From assembly GCA_918807975.1 (NCBI GenBank), contig OU964930.1, forward strand, positions 16,734,372 to 16,798,371: 64,000 bases of DNA, given 5' to 3'. A model generated the notes under the pieces. The model did no database searches. It had not been told where the DNA came from and saw nothing but the letters and a program-made list of their open reading frames with translations. The position numbers and the translations under genes were made by a program. Origin of the DNA: Aplidium turbinatum. Lineage: Eukaryota > Chordata > Ascidiacea > Aplousobranchia > Polyclinidae. Below, in pieces: positions 47,901-60,600 of the stretch (the stretch's first letter is position 1; each line of letters opens with the position of its first letter).

Positions 47901-48673
47901 CTGTTCAATGTAACATTTTGTGTGAAAAGCATTGCCGGTTTAAGCAGCTTCACTCACGGAAGCAATGACATACCGTATTTTTCTGTTCAATATAACATTT
48001 TGTGTGAAAAGCATTGCCCTACCTGCCAAGCTGATACAATCTGCAGACTTTACTAGGAATAGCACCTAAATGAACGGGCGCCACAGTGCTCCGCACCTAA
48101 ATATCCTGACGCCACAATGTGCGCGCCCAACTGTCTGCGCCTAATAGACGTGGACCCCAAATTAGCAGTACTACCAGTATATTTCTAGTTGTTTTTGGTG
48201 ACACATAGCTTCAAAGGAAAGCATGCTGTGTCAGAACTAATTTTCATAGTGATTGTATGTCGCATGTTTTTACCAAACACTTCGAATGTGTATTACTAAT
48301 ATCACTTTGTTGTATTGCAATCGTATTATTTACTAATATTGTATCATACATATAGAATGTATACACTTGTAGTATCTGCATTGCTTCTTCTGTATGCTGT
48401 GCCCCATGCAAGACCTGATCTTAATACCTCATTACCTGATCTATTTGTTTCAAGTGATGTAGCATGCTTTAATGTGAATATTGTTTTATTTCCAGGACCA
48501 CAATTATGGTGCTTCACCACTCACGCTGTCTTCTCATTCTGCTTATATTCCTCGTCAAATAAATGGTGAAAACTGTTTCAACAAAATAGTTTCCAATTCA
48601 AGCAATATGTGTGTTACGCCAAATCCATCAATGAAGTCTCGTTATGTTGAGCCAAATTTGCATCGTCAAAATG
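38909..48673 (+). CDS. KMT2E: KMT2E N-terminal exons 1-3
   Basis: Exon 1 (38909-38979) starts at the first ATG after an in-frame stop and encodes [19 protein letters not shown], resembling the vertebrate DTAETSYLEMAAGSE segment. Exon 2 (46858-46945) ends FGLPYE and exon 3 (48496-48673) starts DHNYGASP; together they recreate vertebrate IGLPYADHNYGARP across a phase-0 junction. This continuity over an intron packed with insertions is strong evidence that 1 and 2 belong together. Intron 1 is 7878 bases and holds the LTR element. Confidence 0.85.
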
Positions 48674-51600
48674 GTATGTTTTGAAGCAATTTGTAGCCCA
48701 ATGAATTGAATGGGTACCGGTAGTCTAAATATTTTCATTTTTCACATTATTTAGTTGCATAGTGTATATCACTATTCAAGTTTTAAAATTCTTTCTGTTG
48801 ACCTTGCGAAGAGTGAAAGGCAGTTCCTAATTCCAGCAGATCTCATTTTGAAATGTCTCCAGCATTTAGCAATTTTGATTTGTTATTTGACTGCTCCAGA
48901 ATAGGTCTATGAATAAAAAGGACATCTACCAACTGAGCAATATTTTAACATCCATTCCAGGCATGCCACAATTCTGCCTTTTCAGCGGGGGTTATTGGTT
49001 AGCAATTTAGAAGCTACACATTTTTTTAGTTTAGTGTTGCTGAAAGGGCAACACACTCAATGAGTGCCACTCATCTGTGAGCAATTGGTATGGGCTTGTT
49101 TGTTCAAGAGCTGTGTTGGGTGGAGAAGTGGACGCTAGTTTGCGGATTTTGCTTTGAGCCCTTCCACTTTATACTTCTTGTTATCAACAAATATGATCAA
49201 GAAAACATTTGCCAATGTGATTAATGCATCAAAATCATGGTACACTATTGACGATTATTCAATATTTATTGTAGGCTTGTTAAGAGCTGATGATTTGCCG
49301 TTGCAAAAGATGCTTTTTCCAAATAATAATATTCCACTCGATACGAATGCTGCTGTTGGTGATGTGACAAGATGCATTTGCGGGTAAAGTTTTTTTTATT
49401 GGCTAAAAGTGTTGTCTTAATTATCTGCTGACATATTGTTCAAGTAAAAAAAAATTATTTAAAAAAGGAACAGTAAGTTATTAGGTTTTTATGAATGAAA
49501 CAAATGCATATTTAATGATTGTTTTTAACTAAACAAATTTCATCTCTTTTTCTATAGGTTTAAGCATGATGATGGTTATATGATATCCTGTGATCGTTGT
49601 GCGGTGTGGCAACATATCGATTGTGTAAATATCGATCGAAACAATATTCCTGACACTTATTTATGTGATGTTTGTAATCCAAGGTATGAACAAATTTAAG
49701 TTTTGAAACTTCAGTGTAAAACTTACATTCAGCAACAGGAATGAACAACGTAAAATCAAGCCCTAAAGCAACCGGCGGCCATGGCCGCTAAGTAGTGCTT
49801 GAATGACCGCCAGTGCTACCTCCTCAGTCGGCCAGTTTGGCCGCCGATTTCTTCTAGCTAATTATTTAACTTTGCAATAGAATAATTGTGGATTAACTGT
49901 CGAAAATATCTAGTATCAAAGAGTGACGCAGAATTAGGTCAGCGCGTCATAATCACCACTGTTGTATTGTGCGGAAACATTTGCTATTGTATGATATGGA
50001 AAATATCCAGCTGCGATCACCAGCTATAAGTCTTGTTTGTAATTCCCGACGTTTATTTTAACAAAGTGTTAATCCGAAGTGCTAATTTACATCGGCTGGC
50101 AATATTGTCGTGTTTATGTAGGTTCAATGTTGTCGGACAATGAATCGTTGTTAAAAAGGAGAACTACCCACTACCCAGACAACAAAATTCGTCATTTTTA
50201 CCCTGATTTAACAACTGCAAACGTAAAATCAATGTAAAAATGACGGATTTTGTTGTCTGGATAGGTTAGTTGACATCCGAGCTGAAAACTATGAAAGTCG
50301 GTATGCAGTTGAAACAATTTAGTGTCGTTACGTTAGATGGTCCCGCAATACCGGATTACAATCCCGATAAAGCAGTTCTTGTGTGGTACAACGATTCTAT
50401 AGCAGGACGTCGCCCAGACTTAAACAACACTAAGTGATCATTTTGGCCTTGTTGCAAGTTTAATTCTATTGTACTATCGTTATTTGTATTTTGGCCTCCA
50501 AGCACGCAGATTTGGCCGCCAAGAAGGAGCTCTCGGTAGGCCACAATGGCTGCCGGAAAAAAAACACGAGTTTTCAGGCCTGTAAAATTATAAACTTTTA
50601 TCAGTTTTATGAATTGAATCTTGCTTAAGGCAAATATAATTGGTATGATACAGTATTTTTGTCAGAAAAAATAAAAAAAACTTTACTGTGAAAACAAGCA
50701 CAGTTTCATCTAAATTGTTTAGTGATAAACCTAACAGATGTTTATACCCTGGTCATGCTAGACAGCCAACGAGTTCGCAACTGCAGTCACTGCTAGTCTC
50801 TACACATTGTGGTAGTCAAGTTGGTACAGTTGCACAAAACTTGCTGTTTGCGACTGAAAGTTTAAATTTGAATCAAAGTGCTTTTCTGAAATTTGCTTTG
50901 TTCATTCTTTGCTTGTCAATAGAAACTCTCCATTTATTATAATTGCAATATTAACAGTAAGCAATAGTTATCGATGTTGCTATAAAAAGATTCTGTGTTG
51001 TATCATATTTTGCTCTTCAACGTTTTTGAATGAGCCAGAGATCTACTTGCCATGCAGTGATGCCTCAGGCTAAGGTAAATGAGGGACTCATATATTTTCA
51101 TTTATGTAACCAGTATACCAGTATTTCATTCATGTAACATACATATATCATTCATGTAACCAGTGCTTAAAATAGTTTTCGCAAGTCACACTAGTGTTTT
51201 GTGCTGTTTTCATATTCATGGTAAATCGTTTTGAGGATTTTATGAATTATATATACCTAAAATTAAGCACAATGATTTAAATTTGGTATTACTGGGTGAC
51301 ATTTCATCTGATGATTTACCTTCAGTTTTTATTCAGATCTTTAAATAAAGAAGAAGCGATGCGTCTACAAGCAAAAAGAATGAAAGAACTTTCAAGTACG
51401 CACGCACTGTAATTAAATAAATGTTTGTGGAAATATCCTTCACCACTCAGAGCAAGCATTGAGACTTGAGAGGCCTCAACTTTCTTGTCAACCTGAAAAC
51501 CTTATTAACCTTAGCAAATCGGTGTTCACTTTCTCCGAGCTTCATTTGAACTTATCATTTAGGCTACGGCTCACAGTATTTTTGTACAATATATCAACAT

Positions 51601-54600
51601 TAAACGTGTATGGTACCGCATTTAAACTGTCTTGCTATACTTTTGTGGAAGAAAATTGGGTTAAAATAATCAACACTTTACACAGCTTTAAAGATTTTTT
51701 GCAACCAGTGTTCATTGTACAAAAGCAACTTAGCTAGAAACGTGCTGTCATGCCATATTCTCATACATTTTGTGTTTTGATTTTTAGCAATGTGTGAACT
51801 AAACAGCAGTGAAATTGACAGCGGAGATGAGAAAGAACGCCGGAGTGTCACTTACACTGCTGTGCAGTCAACGCCAACCAGCCTTACAATCACATCTAAT
51901 CGTAGCTTTAGTAAAAAACGAAAACGAAGCAAAGATGATAATAAACGTGCCGGAAAGAAGGTAACTGAGTGTATCCACTTAAATTTAACGCACGTTAGTT
52001 GATACTACTACTAGCTGCATTACTTGTGTTAGCACTAATTGCTTGTACAGTATCTTCTTTTTGTTCATGGTTTTTTAAGCCATTTGTTCTTGTACAGCTT
52101 GAGATATCACCTAAGTTGAGTAATGAGTAAACGACACATCGTTGCGTTGATTTTTCAACTGTCCATCGTGTCATTTCGTTTTTACATGGTTGCTGAATGC
52201 TGACGCTTGTCTGTTTTGCCAGGCCAAACATTTCACTTTTATGACTGCTTGTGATAAGTTACATAATGTATAGGTTCAAGCTAATGTTCAGTTCATTCTT
52301 CTTGGACTCCAACGCAATTTTTTTCTTTGATGAACCAACTGCAGGGCAAGTGTTTAAACATTGAACAAAGTTACATTGCCGAGTTAACCGCTCGAGAAGC
52401 GCGCCTAAAATGTGCTTACTGTAAAAGTTGCCAGTAGCCATGTTATTTCAAGCGATCACGTAAAACTTTGCTTTGATGCTGAACCGTACTCTCTGCAGCC
52501 AATATCAGCAGACAGAAAATCGATGCTAACCTCAATCCACCACAATTGTCGTTCAAATAACCATGCAACAAATGTGTAAGCGAGGACACAGTAAAACTTA
52601 GCGCACAGAAAAACCTCTCATCACTAAAACTTTGTTTAGGCCCACATGCAAGACAGAAAACGATCACGCTCAACGTCAAAGGTTAGTTTGCTATCAAAGT
52701 GTTGTTGTGTTATCAAAACGTTGTTACGGTGGTTTTACTTAAGTGAAATTAGTGTGGTCGCTAATCAATATATAGCTTCCTGGTAGGCTCACTGACACCA
52801 TTTCCTGTATTAGATTTTTTGTTTGTTTCAGTCGTCGTGTGCTGACAGTGTCGACGATGATCATGTGGGGACGTTTACCTGGTCCAAAAACCTAAAGTAT
52901 GTATTGATTTTTAGCATGGAAGACCATTTTGAAAAACGCTGTTTGTATTGGAAAATATATGGTGCACTTAAGAAATGGAATGTAATTATGTATTGGTGTT
53001 TTGACATTGTTAAGCGTAGCCCCTGTTTCAGTGTTGGACAAAGAACATGTAACCTTCGGGCACTAAATTTATTTTATTTGGAAACGTCTTTATAAATATT
53101 TAATTACGCGCAGAGAATGGGCGGAGTCATATCACCCCATAGATGAGAACTTATACACAGCGGAGCTTCTTCAAGCTGTGTTGTCATCATCTCACAGACC
53201 AAATGAAACTGTTCAACAGAAAATCCCTAGCGTTATTTCACAACTTCACAAGCAACTGATGAAAGTAAGAGTTCATTTGTTTGCTTGATTTTTTATTCCA
53301 GCTCCAATAGAACTATTTCGATGTTAAAAAAATTAACTCAAGAAAACGGCTTGAAACGATCGGTCGGTATGATGGTTTCCGCACTCAACAACGCCCGGAC
53401 CTCTTGTCCAGGTGGAGGCTCTTGGTTGACAAGTTTCGTTTCTCATCTGGTTGAAAGCAGATGTTACTCGCAAGTCACAGGATAGGGCACGGCATGGCCA
53501 CCTGGAGATGCGGCCTGATTTGTCACATTTTGCAGATTTTGATTACAGCTACTGCTAGTGCTTGACTGACATTTTTTGAGATGTTTTTACTTTTTGCGGT
53601 TTTCTAATGACAAAAAACTTTTTTGTTGCCTTGGAGAAGCAGTAGCAAATGAGAAAAAGTAAGTTGAAAAACGCAAAATCAGACTGTTATTGAAACTTAA
53701 CAGTCTGACTAAAATTTACAAAATCAAATTTTCTTTGTTTTTCAACATGTGAGGATGTTAAAACCTGTTGAGTCATCTGGGGAAAAGAAAAAAGAAAGCT
53801 TAAAAATATAATTTTTAGAAAAAATTATTGAAACTTTTGCCCAAAGTTAGAAAAACCTGGAAATTTCTGCTAAATGTGACAAATCAGGCCGTATCTTTAG
53901 GTGGCCATGGGCACGGGAAGCCACTTGTCGTCCATGCCCATTTAAATCGGTCAACTGACGCGTTTATACAAGTAAATTAGCTGATAATTGAATAAAATGT
54001 GATAATGCTCTTAAACAAAGACTAGACTTGGAGACTACAGCGAATATGATGAGCAAATTGATTTCTAATAAAACGAGACTCGAAATTAACTTTCTTCCAG
54101 GTGCAGCAACTTCGAAATCGAGTCATAGCAATGGAAGACATCCCGATATTTAGGCCAGTCGTTGAGGTCTTGGGTTCCTACATGCTCTCAAAGCAAGCTG
54201 AGATTGCAAATTCTGCTGTACACAAGAGGTACTCTTTCGTTGTGGTGTTATATCTCGGCTAGAGCATGATATAATGGATTACAGGCGTCAATTTCATCTG
54301 TTCTTATGTGTCACTGAAGCTGACCATACTTCACTTTCCAGGCCATACCCTTACGTATCGTTCTATAATGGCTTCGATGGACTGGATATTGTTGTGGATA
54401 GCCGAACATGTGGCAATATTTCAAGATATGCGAGACGCTCATGCTGTCCTAATTGTGAGGTAGGTGCTCTTTTTAATCTTTTTTCTTGTGTTGTATTTGC
54501 ACTGACTGAGCGGCCTGTGTTATCAAACGAATTTCATTATTTGGTTTGCAGGTGCGCCATGTGACAGATGATAATAAAATTCACCTATTCATATATTCTA

Positions 54601-57600
54601 AAGAAAATATTCAAAAAGGTTCCGAAATAACAATTCCCTTTGATTTCAAATACCAAAATTGGTAAGTTTTATCTTGACTAATGACTATTCAATGTGCATC
54701 GAGCATATGATGATTGTGTGTCATAGACTCATACTATTCAGTTGTGTTGCTGTTATGAATACATTTTATAGTCCGTTGGAACGCAATGTTGACAGAAGTC
54801 GTAGAACAGGGACAACAGGGTTAATGCCCTCGAGCATAATAGCAATGTTATTGTTGTGGCGGAATGGACATGTTTGTCAAGTGATCTGGCCATTGATTTT
54901 GATGAAGTAATGACAAGCTGTTAATGAACGTCCTATCTCTATTGCAGCCTTTACAACGTTGAGTGTGGATGTGGACAATTCAAAGATTGTCCGGTTTACA
55001 AATTCACCAACATGAGGATGGAAAGGTAATTGAAACTTCCGTTATTCTTTTGATGTTGCACTTGCAAGACCGGTTTTGGTGCGGTAATTTCCTTGGTCGG
55101 CTATGAACAACCCAGACAGCAGATCAGTCGTTTTTTTTATAATTACATTAAACAAATGCTTCAACGTCTTCAGACTTTGAATTAATGAAAAAACGACTGA
55201 TTTGGTGTCTGGGATCATGTTCCCATAAAAAGAAGCTTCGTGTTTTCAAGTTACTGCTGCACAATCATGATTAAACTTTTGATAATAATCAACTTGCATT
55301 GAAAACACTTAGAGAGCAAGCGAACGCCACGAAGCAATCTAAAAACCGAGACGACGAGTTCGGGAAGGTGTCACCGCTAAGACTCCCACTCTCCCGCATC
55401 CATGAACACGTAAGCTTTACATATCTTAGTGACTGTTAGTCTGCTGCATGAAATGGTTCTGTTTCCTTTATTTGCTTTCTTGATTTTTCTGTTTTGTCAC
55501 TTATTAACTAATCCCAAGTAGTTGGATTGTTTATCCAGCACACAGCACTATAGTGCCACCAGTGCGTCCTACCGCTACCATTGTTCGGTTTAATGTCCCG
55601 CCTTATGTTGTGTTGTACACGGCTTGCAATGTCGATTCAAATGTTTTCTTAAATGCGCTTTTCTACGATCCGTCCAAAGCACGGTTGCTGAGATCAATCG
55701 ACTTGTTAAATATTGAATCCGCTTTTGGCTGAATTGTTGTATTGTTCTGCAGACCAACGGTTACCCGAGCACTGATCCTGAAAGTTCAAATCTTGCTGGT
55801 GGGCACGATGAAGATCATCAGCAAGAAAACCAACGTAAAAAGGTACTGGCATGACAGTAGCTTTATCTGATTCAGTTCAAGATGTGCTCGTGTGTTAATG
55901 TTAGTGGTTTTTTTCTTGAGATTAAGAATCGTTCGTGTATTACATTGCCCCGGGCTACGTCAAACTTACACAAGTTTGTGCAACACCTAAGTCATTAGCT
56001 TGAATCGTGTTTGGTTTGTGAATGGCCCGAATGCATACTGTGGGATTTTATTTATGAATTGTAGTCGTGTTCGAAAATACAACATTGTAACCCTGTTTTC
56101 TTTTAGTCGAGAGAGGATCGTAAAATGGAGGCATACATACGTGCTTTCGAAAGAATGGAAAAGCAAATGAAAAAGAAAGAACAGCTGCATCACACCAATT
56201 CATATGAAGGGAAAAATCATCTTATAGCATCCGTTAACAGCACTGCCGCTCACACGTCGCATGTACGTTGCTGTTTTATCATGTATACAAAACTTCTCGT
56301 TCGTAAAAAAAGTGATTTCGTTCTTACTTTTCAGACTACCACAACAACTCAGTCGGTTACAACAGCCAGTGAAGAAGCACCGACCACTCCCGTTACAGCT
56401 GTCACCCCACAACGGCGTTTTAACAGGTTCGTATAATTGATGTTTTTTCTGTATTACATTTGTACAAAACATTTTGTGTTTGATTGGCTGAATTTCCAAC
56501 TAGTGTTGACTGTTGATGTTAAACAAGGTTCTCTTTCAGGCGGAGGTCAACCAAAAGTGGCCGAAAAAATTCTCGAAGAGGTCGTGGCGCATCATTTGAA
56601 GGAGTTATGTCCCCAACTGCGTTTATTGATAATACGTCGAGTCATTCACTGGAGAGCTCCAGCCTAATGGACTCGACCAATCTCAACTCGGATTCTTTAC
56701 AGTGGCTTCCCCCATTGACAATTGAACCCAGCATAGACAGCAATTTGTCAATGGACACGTCTTTGACGCATAATCAACCAGAAATCCCTTCGAATTTACC
56801 GAACCCCGACCCCTGTGTTCAGGCAACAGACTTGCCTGTTCCAGATGAAAAGCCAAAGCAAATAATTCCAGAGGATGATAAAAGTGAAACTATTAAAGAT
56901 ACTTCTGTTGCGTTGCCCTTGGATGTAGGTGATACAAATACAGTTGAACTTCCCATTAGCGAAGTAAAGAAGGATCTTGAAGTCCCAACTGCAAAGGATG
57001 AGGATAAACTATCAGAACCCCCACCGACTGATACTCAGCAATCAAGCAGCGCTACTACCAAGCCTGCAAAGAAAAAATCTTCGAACAGTGCTGAAAACTT
57101 ACCAGGTTTGTCTGCTATACGTTTTGTTTGTCTTGCTGGACAGGTTTATGTATAATAGCTGACATGCATCTTGGCTGTGAAATAAAAGAAAACTTGTAGC
57201 TTTGCCGCGGTTAAGCTTCGGTTAATGATTTCTCATCTAAGTCAATATTTTTTTATTTTCTCACTTACATCGTTTACAGAAAAGCCTTGGCACTGATTAA
57301 CTTTTAAGTGATCTGTAATTTTTTTTCATTTAGCTACGGTGAGCAAGTCTGATCCAACAAATACTTCAAGGGATTTTACAAACTGTCCTTTTCAACATTG
57401 GGACTATAGACCTGGTGTACCCAACGGACAGGTGCACATTGGCGTTAGGCTGCAAAAAGGAAGGAAGTATTTAAATAGCGTGTATATCAAAAAGGTGAGA
57501 TCAGCAGTTATACTTTGTATAAAGTGCATGTCATTTCCCATCTCTTGTGACAGGCTTCAATGACGTCACAGTCAATAAACACATTAGCAGCACGCTATAT

Positions 57601-60600
57601 ATCAGATTTAAAAGCTTTACGCTATTCGTTGTACAATGAGCCTGGCGATGAAACAAGCCTTCTTCGTGGAGAGCTCCGAATGTTAACGTCTAAGTCGCAT
57701 ATGCTTGCCTGTACTTACAACTGGTGTCAGGCAAAAGATGTTGTCACGTTGCTTATGGGAGCATTTATGAACTATATTGTTAATAAGTAAATAAAAACAA
57801 TCAGGTTTGGTTACGTTGCATCCTACAACACATGGATCCTAAGAAAACTTATGAAATCTTATGATCCTAATAAAACGGTAATTCTAACATAGGGATGGGC
57901 AAAATAGAATAATTAGCTATTCTAGAATATTCTAGAATACTGAAACCGAATATAGAATACAGATATGTATTCTAGAATAATTGACAGTTTTTACCATCGA
58001 CATATTTTAATGATTTTTATGACTTTACAAAAACAATGAACATCACAAAAATTGCTTGTCGCAGTGTAACTTTCACCAGTCAAACGAGATCTCAACTTGG
58101 TGGCAGTTAAACCTGCACTTGAAAAACATCTCTCTAAAGAAGCAGATGTAGCAGGTACACAAAAATATTTTGAAACTAACTGACAGAAACAAGAAAATTG
58201 GTTTTTGTTTTGCTTTCCATCAAACAAGGGCGTTTTGAAGAGATGTAGTGAATGCTTTCAACAACGTGAGATATGTATCTATTTCTGAAGCAGGGGAAGC
58301 CAAATTTGCTGATTCATCTTCACTACTGCAAGCAGCATCTTCAATCCCACAGCTCAACAAGTCGTCCATGTCACTGTACTGGCATGTACGGTATTACAGG
58401 CCCGTAGCCAGCCGGGGGGCCTCGCCCCCCCACCTAAAAATTGTTGCCCCCCCACCTAAAAATTGTTGCCCCCCTGGCAAAACACCAACATTCTCGAGCA
58501 ACAGCTACAATTATAATGATTTTGTCCATTTAAATTTTTTCGGCCCCCCTAAAAAAAAATTGCCCCCCCCCTTGCTCTGCGGCAGTACAGTAAAAGAGCT
58601 AAGACAAAACCCCCGTACGTACTTCAGCAAGGAGGGTCGCTAATTCGCACACCCTGTGGTCGACGTTGCCCTGCATACGAGAGTGGGAGCCCACGATGTT
58701 GGGTAGCTTAGGGAATGTTCAAATATTACGTAACGCTTTTTTTCCGAATTTTTGACTCCCCCCTCCCCCATGTAACGCTTTTTCACTACGAATTCAGCAC
58801 AAAAAACTACCATTCCGTACTCGAAAGCGTTACATAACGTTTTGCTTGAACCCCCTCCCCCCCGATGTGACGCCAACGTAACATAAACCCTCCCCTCCCC
58901 CTCGAAGGAACGTTCCCTTAGCGAAGGCAAGTCGACTGTTGTATTCTACCAGAAACAACTTAGGTTTGTGGTACCGAAATAGAGAAAAATCCTGAAAGCG
59001 GATTAAGCTGTTTCGTACCACACTTCCGCAAGACTGTGAGGACTACAAAGCGCTTGACAAGAAAGATCTCTTTAATGCGAACAATGAAACTCGTGCGTTT
59101 TTCCGACGCCGCATCGCACTGAATCGATAAACAATTCTACTTTCGCTGCAGCGAATTCGTTGCGATCAAACGGACTAGTACGAAGTAGATCGTTAAAGCG
59201 GTTTCAATTATCCGATTTCATATGCATTTTGAAACCGGTTAGACTCTACAACCGGTTATTCTATATTCGGTATTCTATTTTGCCCATCCCTATTCTAACA
59301 TCGAAAAGCTAGAACGGAGGTTAAAGAGACATCAGATTCACTTTGTCACTCTAATATAGTGTAGCTGATTTGATTATTTCGGCATCGATCACATTGAAAG
59401 TAAGCGCATAAAACCAAGCAAGCAACCTTTTCACCAGTTGCATCGGAAGTTGGATTTTGTCATCATGCTATCAAAAGCATTTAGTTTTTTTACGTGTTTT
59501 CTAGAATTGGTTGGACATGGCAAAACACGAAGATTTGATCCCAACATCCTATTCACCTGCCCCTGGGCCAGTCATTGGCTTTAAAAAGCGGTTGCTGCAG
59601 ACTTTCTCGAAAGCCAACACGTTTTCAGCAGCCGAAACTTCGGCGAAGCCTGAGCTACTTGCAAATCACAGCACTAATCCATCCACTGAGGTTGAACCGA
59701 CTTCTCCTGCATCGGTTGATGCCATGTTTCAAACGCAACAGAATGATTCTTCACAATCCGCGGGAAACATCAATTCTGCGAATGAAGCCGGAAATGACGT
59801 TTTACCTGCCGGTACAACCGCGCTACTGGGTGTGGTTGATCGACCCTCCCCAGTTGAAAGCACAGAACATCCACCAGCTATTCAATACGAGGTAAGTTTG
59901 GCATCGCTTGCTTTATAACATGCTTGAAGATAACATTGTTTTATACATTATTTTCATTGATGGTGTTGAACTTGTTCAACCGCAACGTTGTTTTGAACGA
60001 GTCAGCCATGGATTGTGATGTTTTATGCAAAGATTGCGTCATAGCTTTGAATGTTAATGTCGTTGAGATTAGCTATGACGTTTGTAATTATATTGGAATG
60101 TTCATCCTTGTATCTATGTATGTCTTGCATGCTGCTCACTATTGGCATGGATGTTGCATGATTTCAATAAAAGTGAATCAATTTAACATTTTTCATGTCG
60201 CTTCCGCCCACTTTCATGTTCAGAACATATCTGACGATGAAGCATCAAGTGTTAGGTCTGATAGCCCCGTGGAAACATTAAGTGAAGAGGTACACACGAT
60301 ATTGTGTTTAGTGTTCTTGTAACAGATCTACTTTTCATGCTAATATGAAGGAGATTTCAAAGATTTGCTTTAGTTAATATCAAGAAAGAAAAAACTTTTC
60401 TGTACTTGGTGCTTAATGGATTAAATAACACATGCATGCTGTATAACCCGCTGTGATTGCTTTCTTTTCTACTTGAACTAACTCTTTGACATTCTTTTAG
60501 GCTTGTAGTAGAGTTATCTTGTTGGAGAACGTTACTCCCGCTACGTTGCAAGAGCTTACCAGTTACTATTGCGAATGCTTAGTGATTAAATTTCAGCAAA

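Larger units (their letters stand above)
57890..59292 (-). mobile_element. hAT element (Ac/ZBED type), deleted, in KMT2E intron 20
   Basis: The ends TAGGGATGGGCAAAATAGAA and the complement are inverted copies. The 8-bp duplication TTCTAACA at 57882-57889 and 59293-59300 is perfect. ATTCTAGAATA repeats follow the left end. Minus strand 58227-57991 keeps the dimerisation block. Two further C-rich repeats (58396-58620; 58709-58920) were probably inserted later. Confidence 0.9.

Noticed and set aside
48315-48569. 84-codon frame beginning [15 protein letters not shown] as a secreted peptide
   Set aside because: It reads through the intron and the KMT2E exon 3 acceptor in a different frame from the conserved exon.
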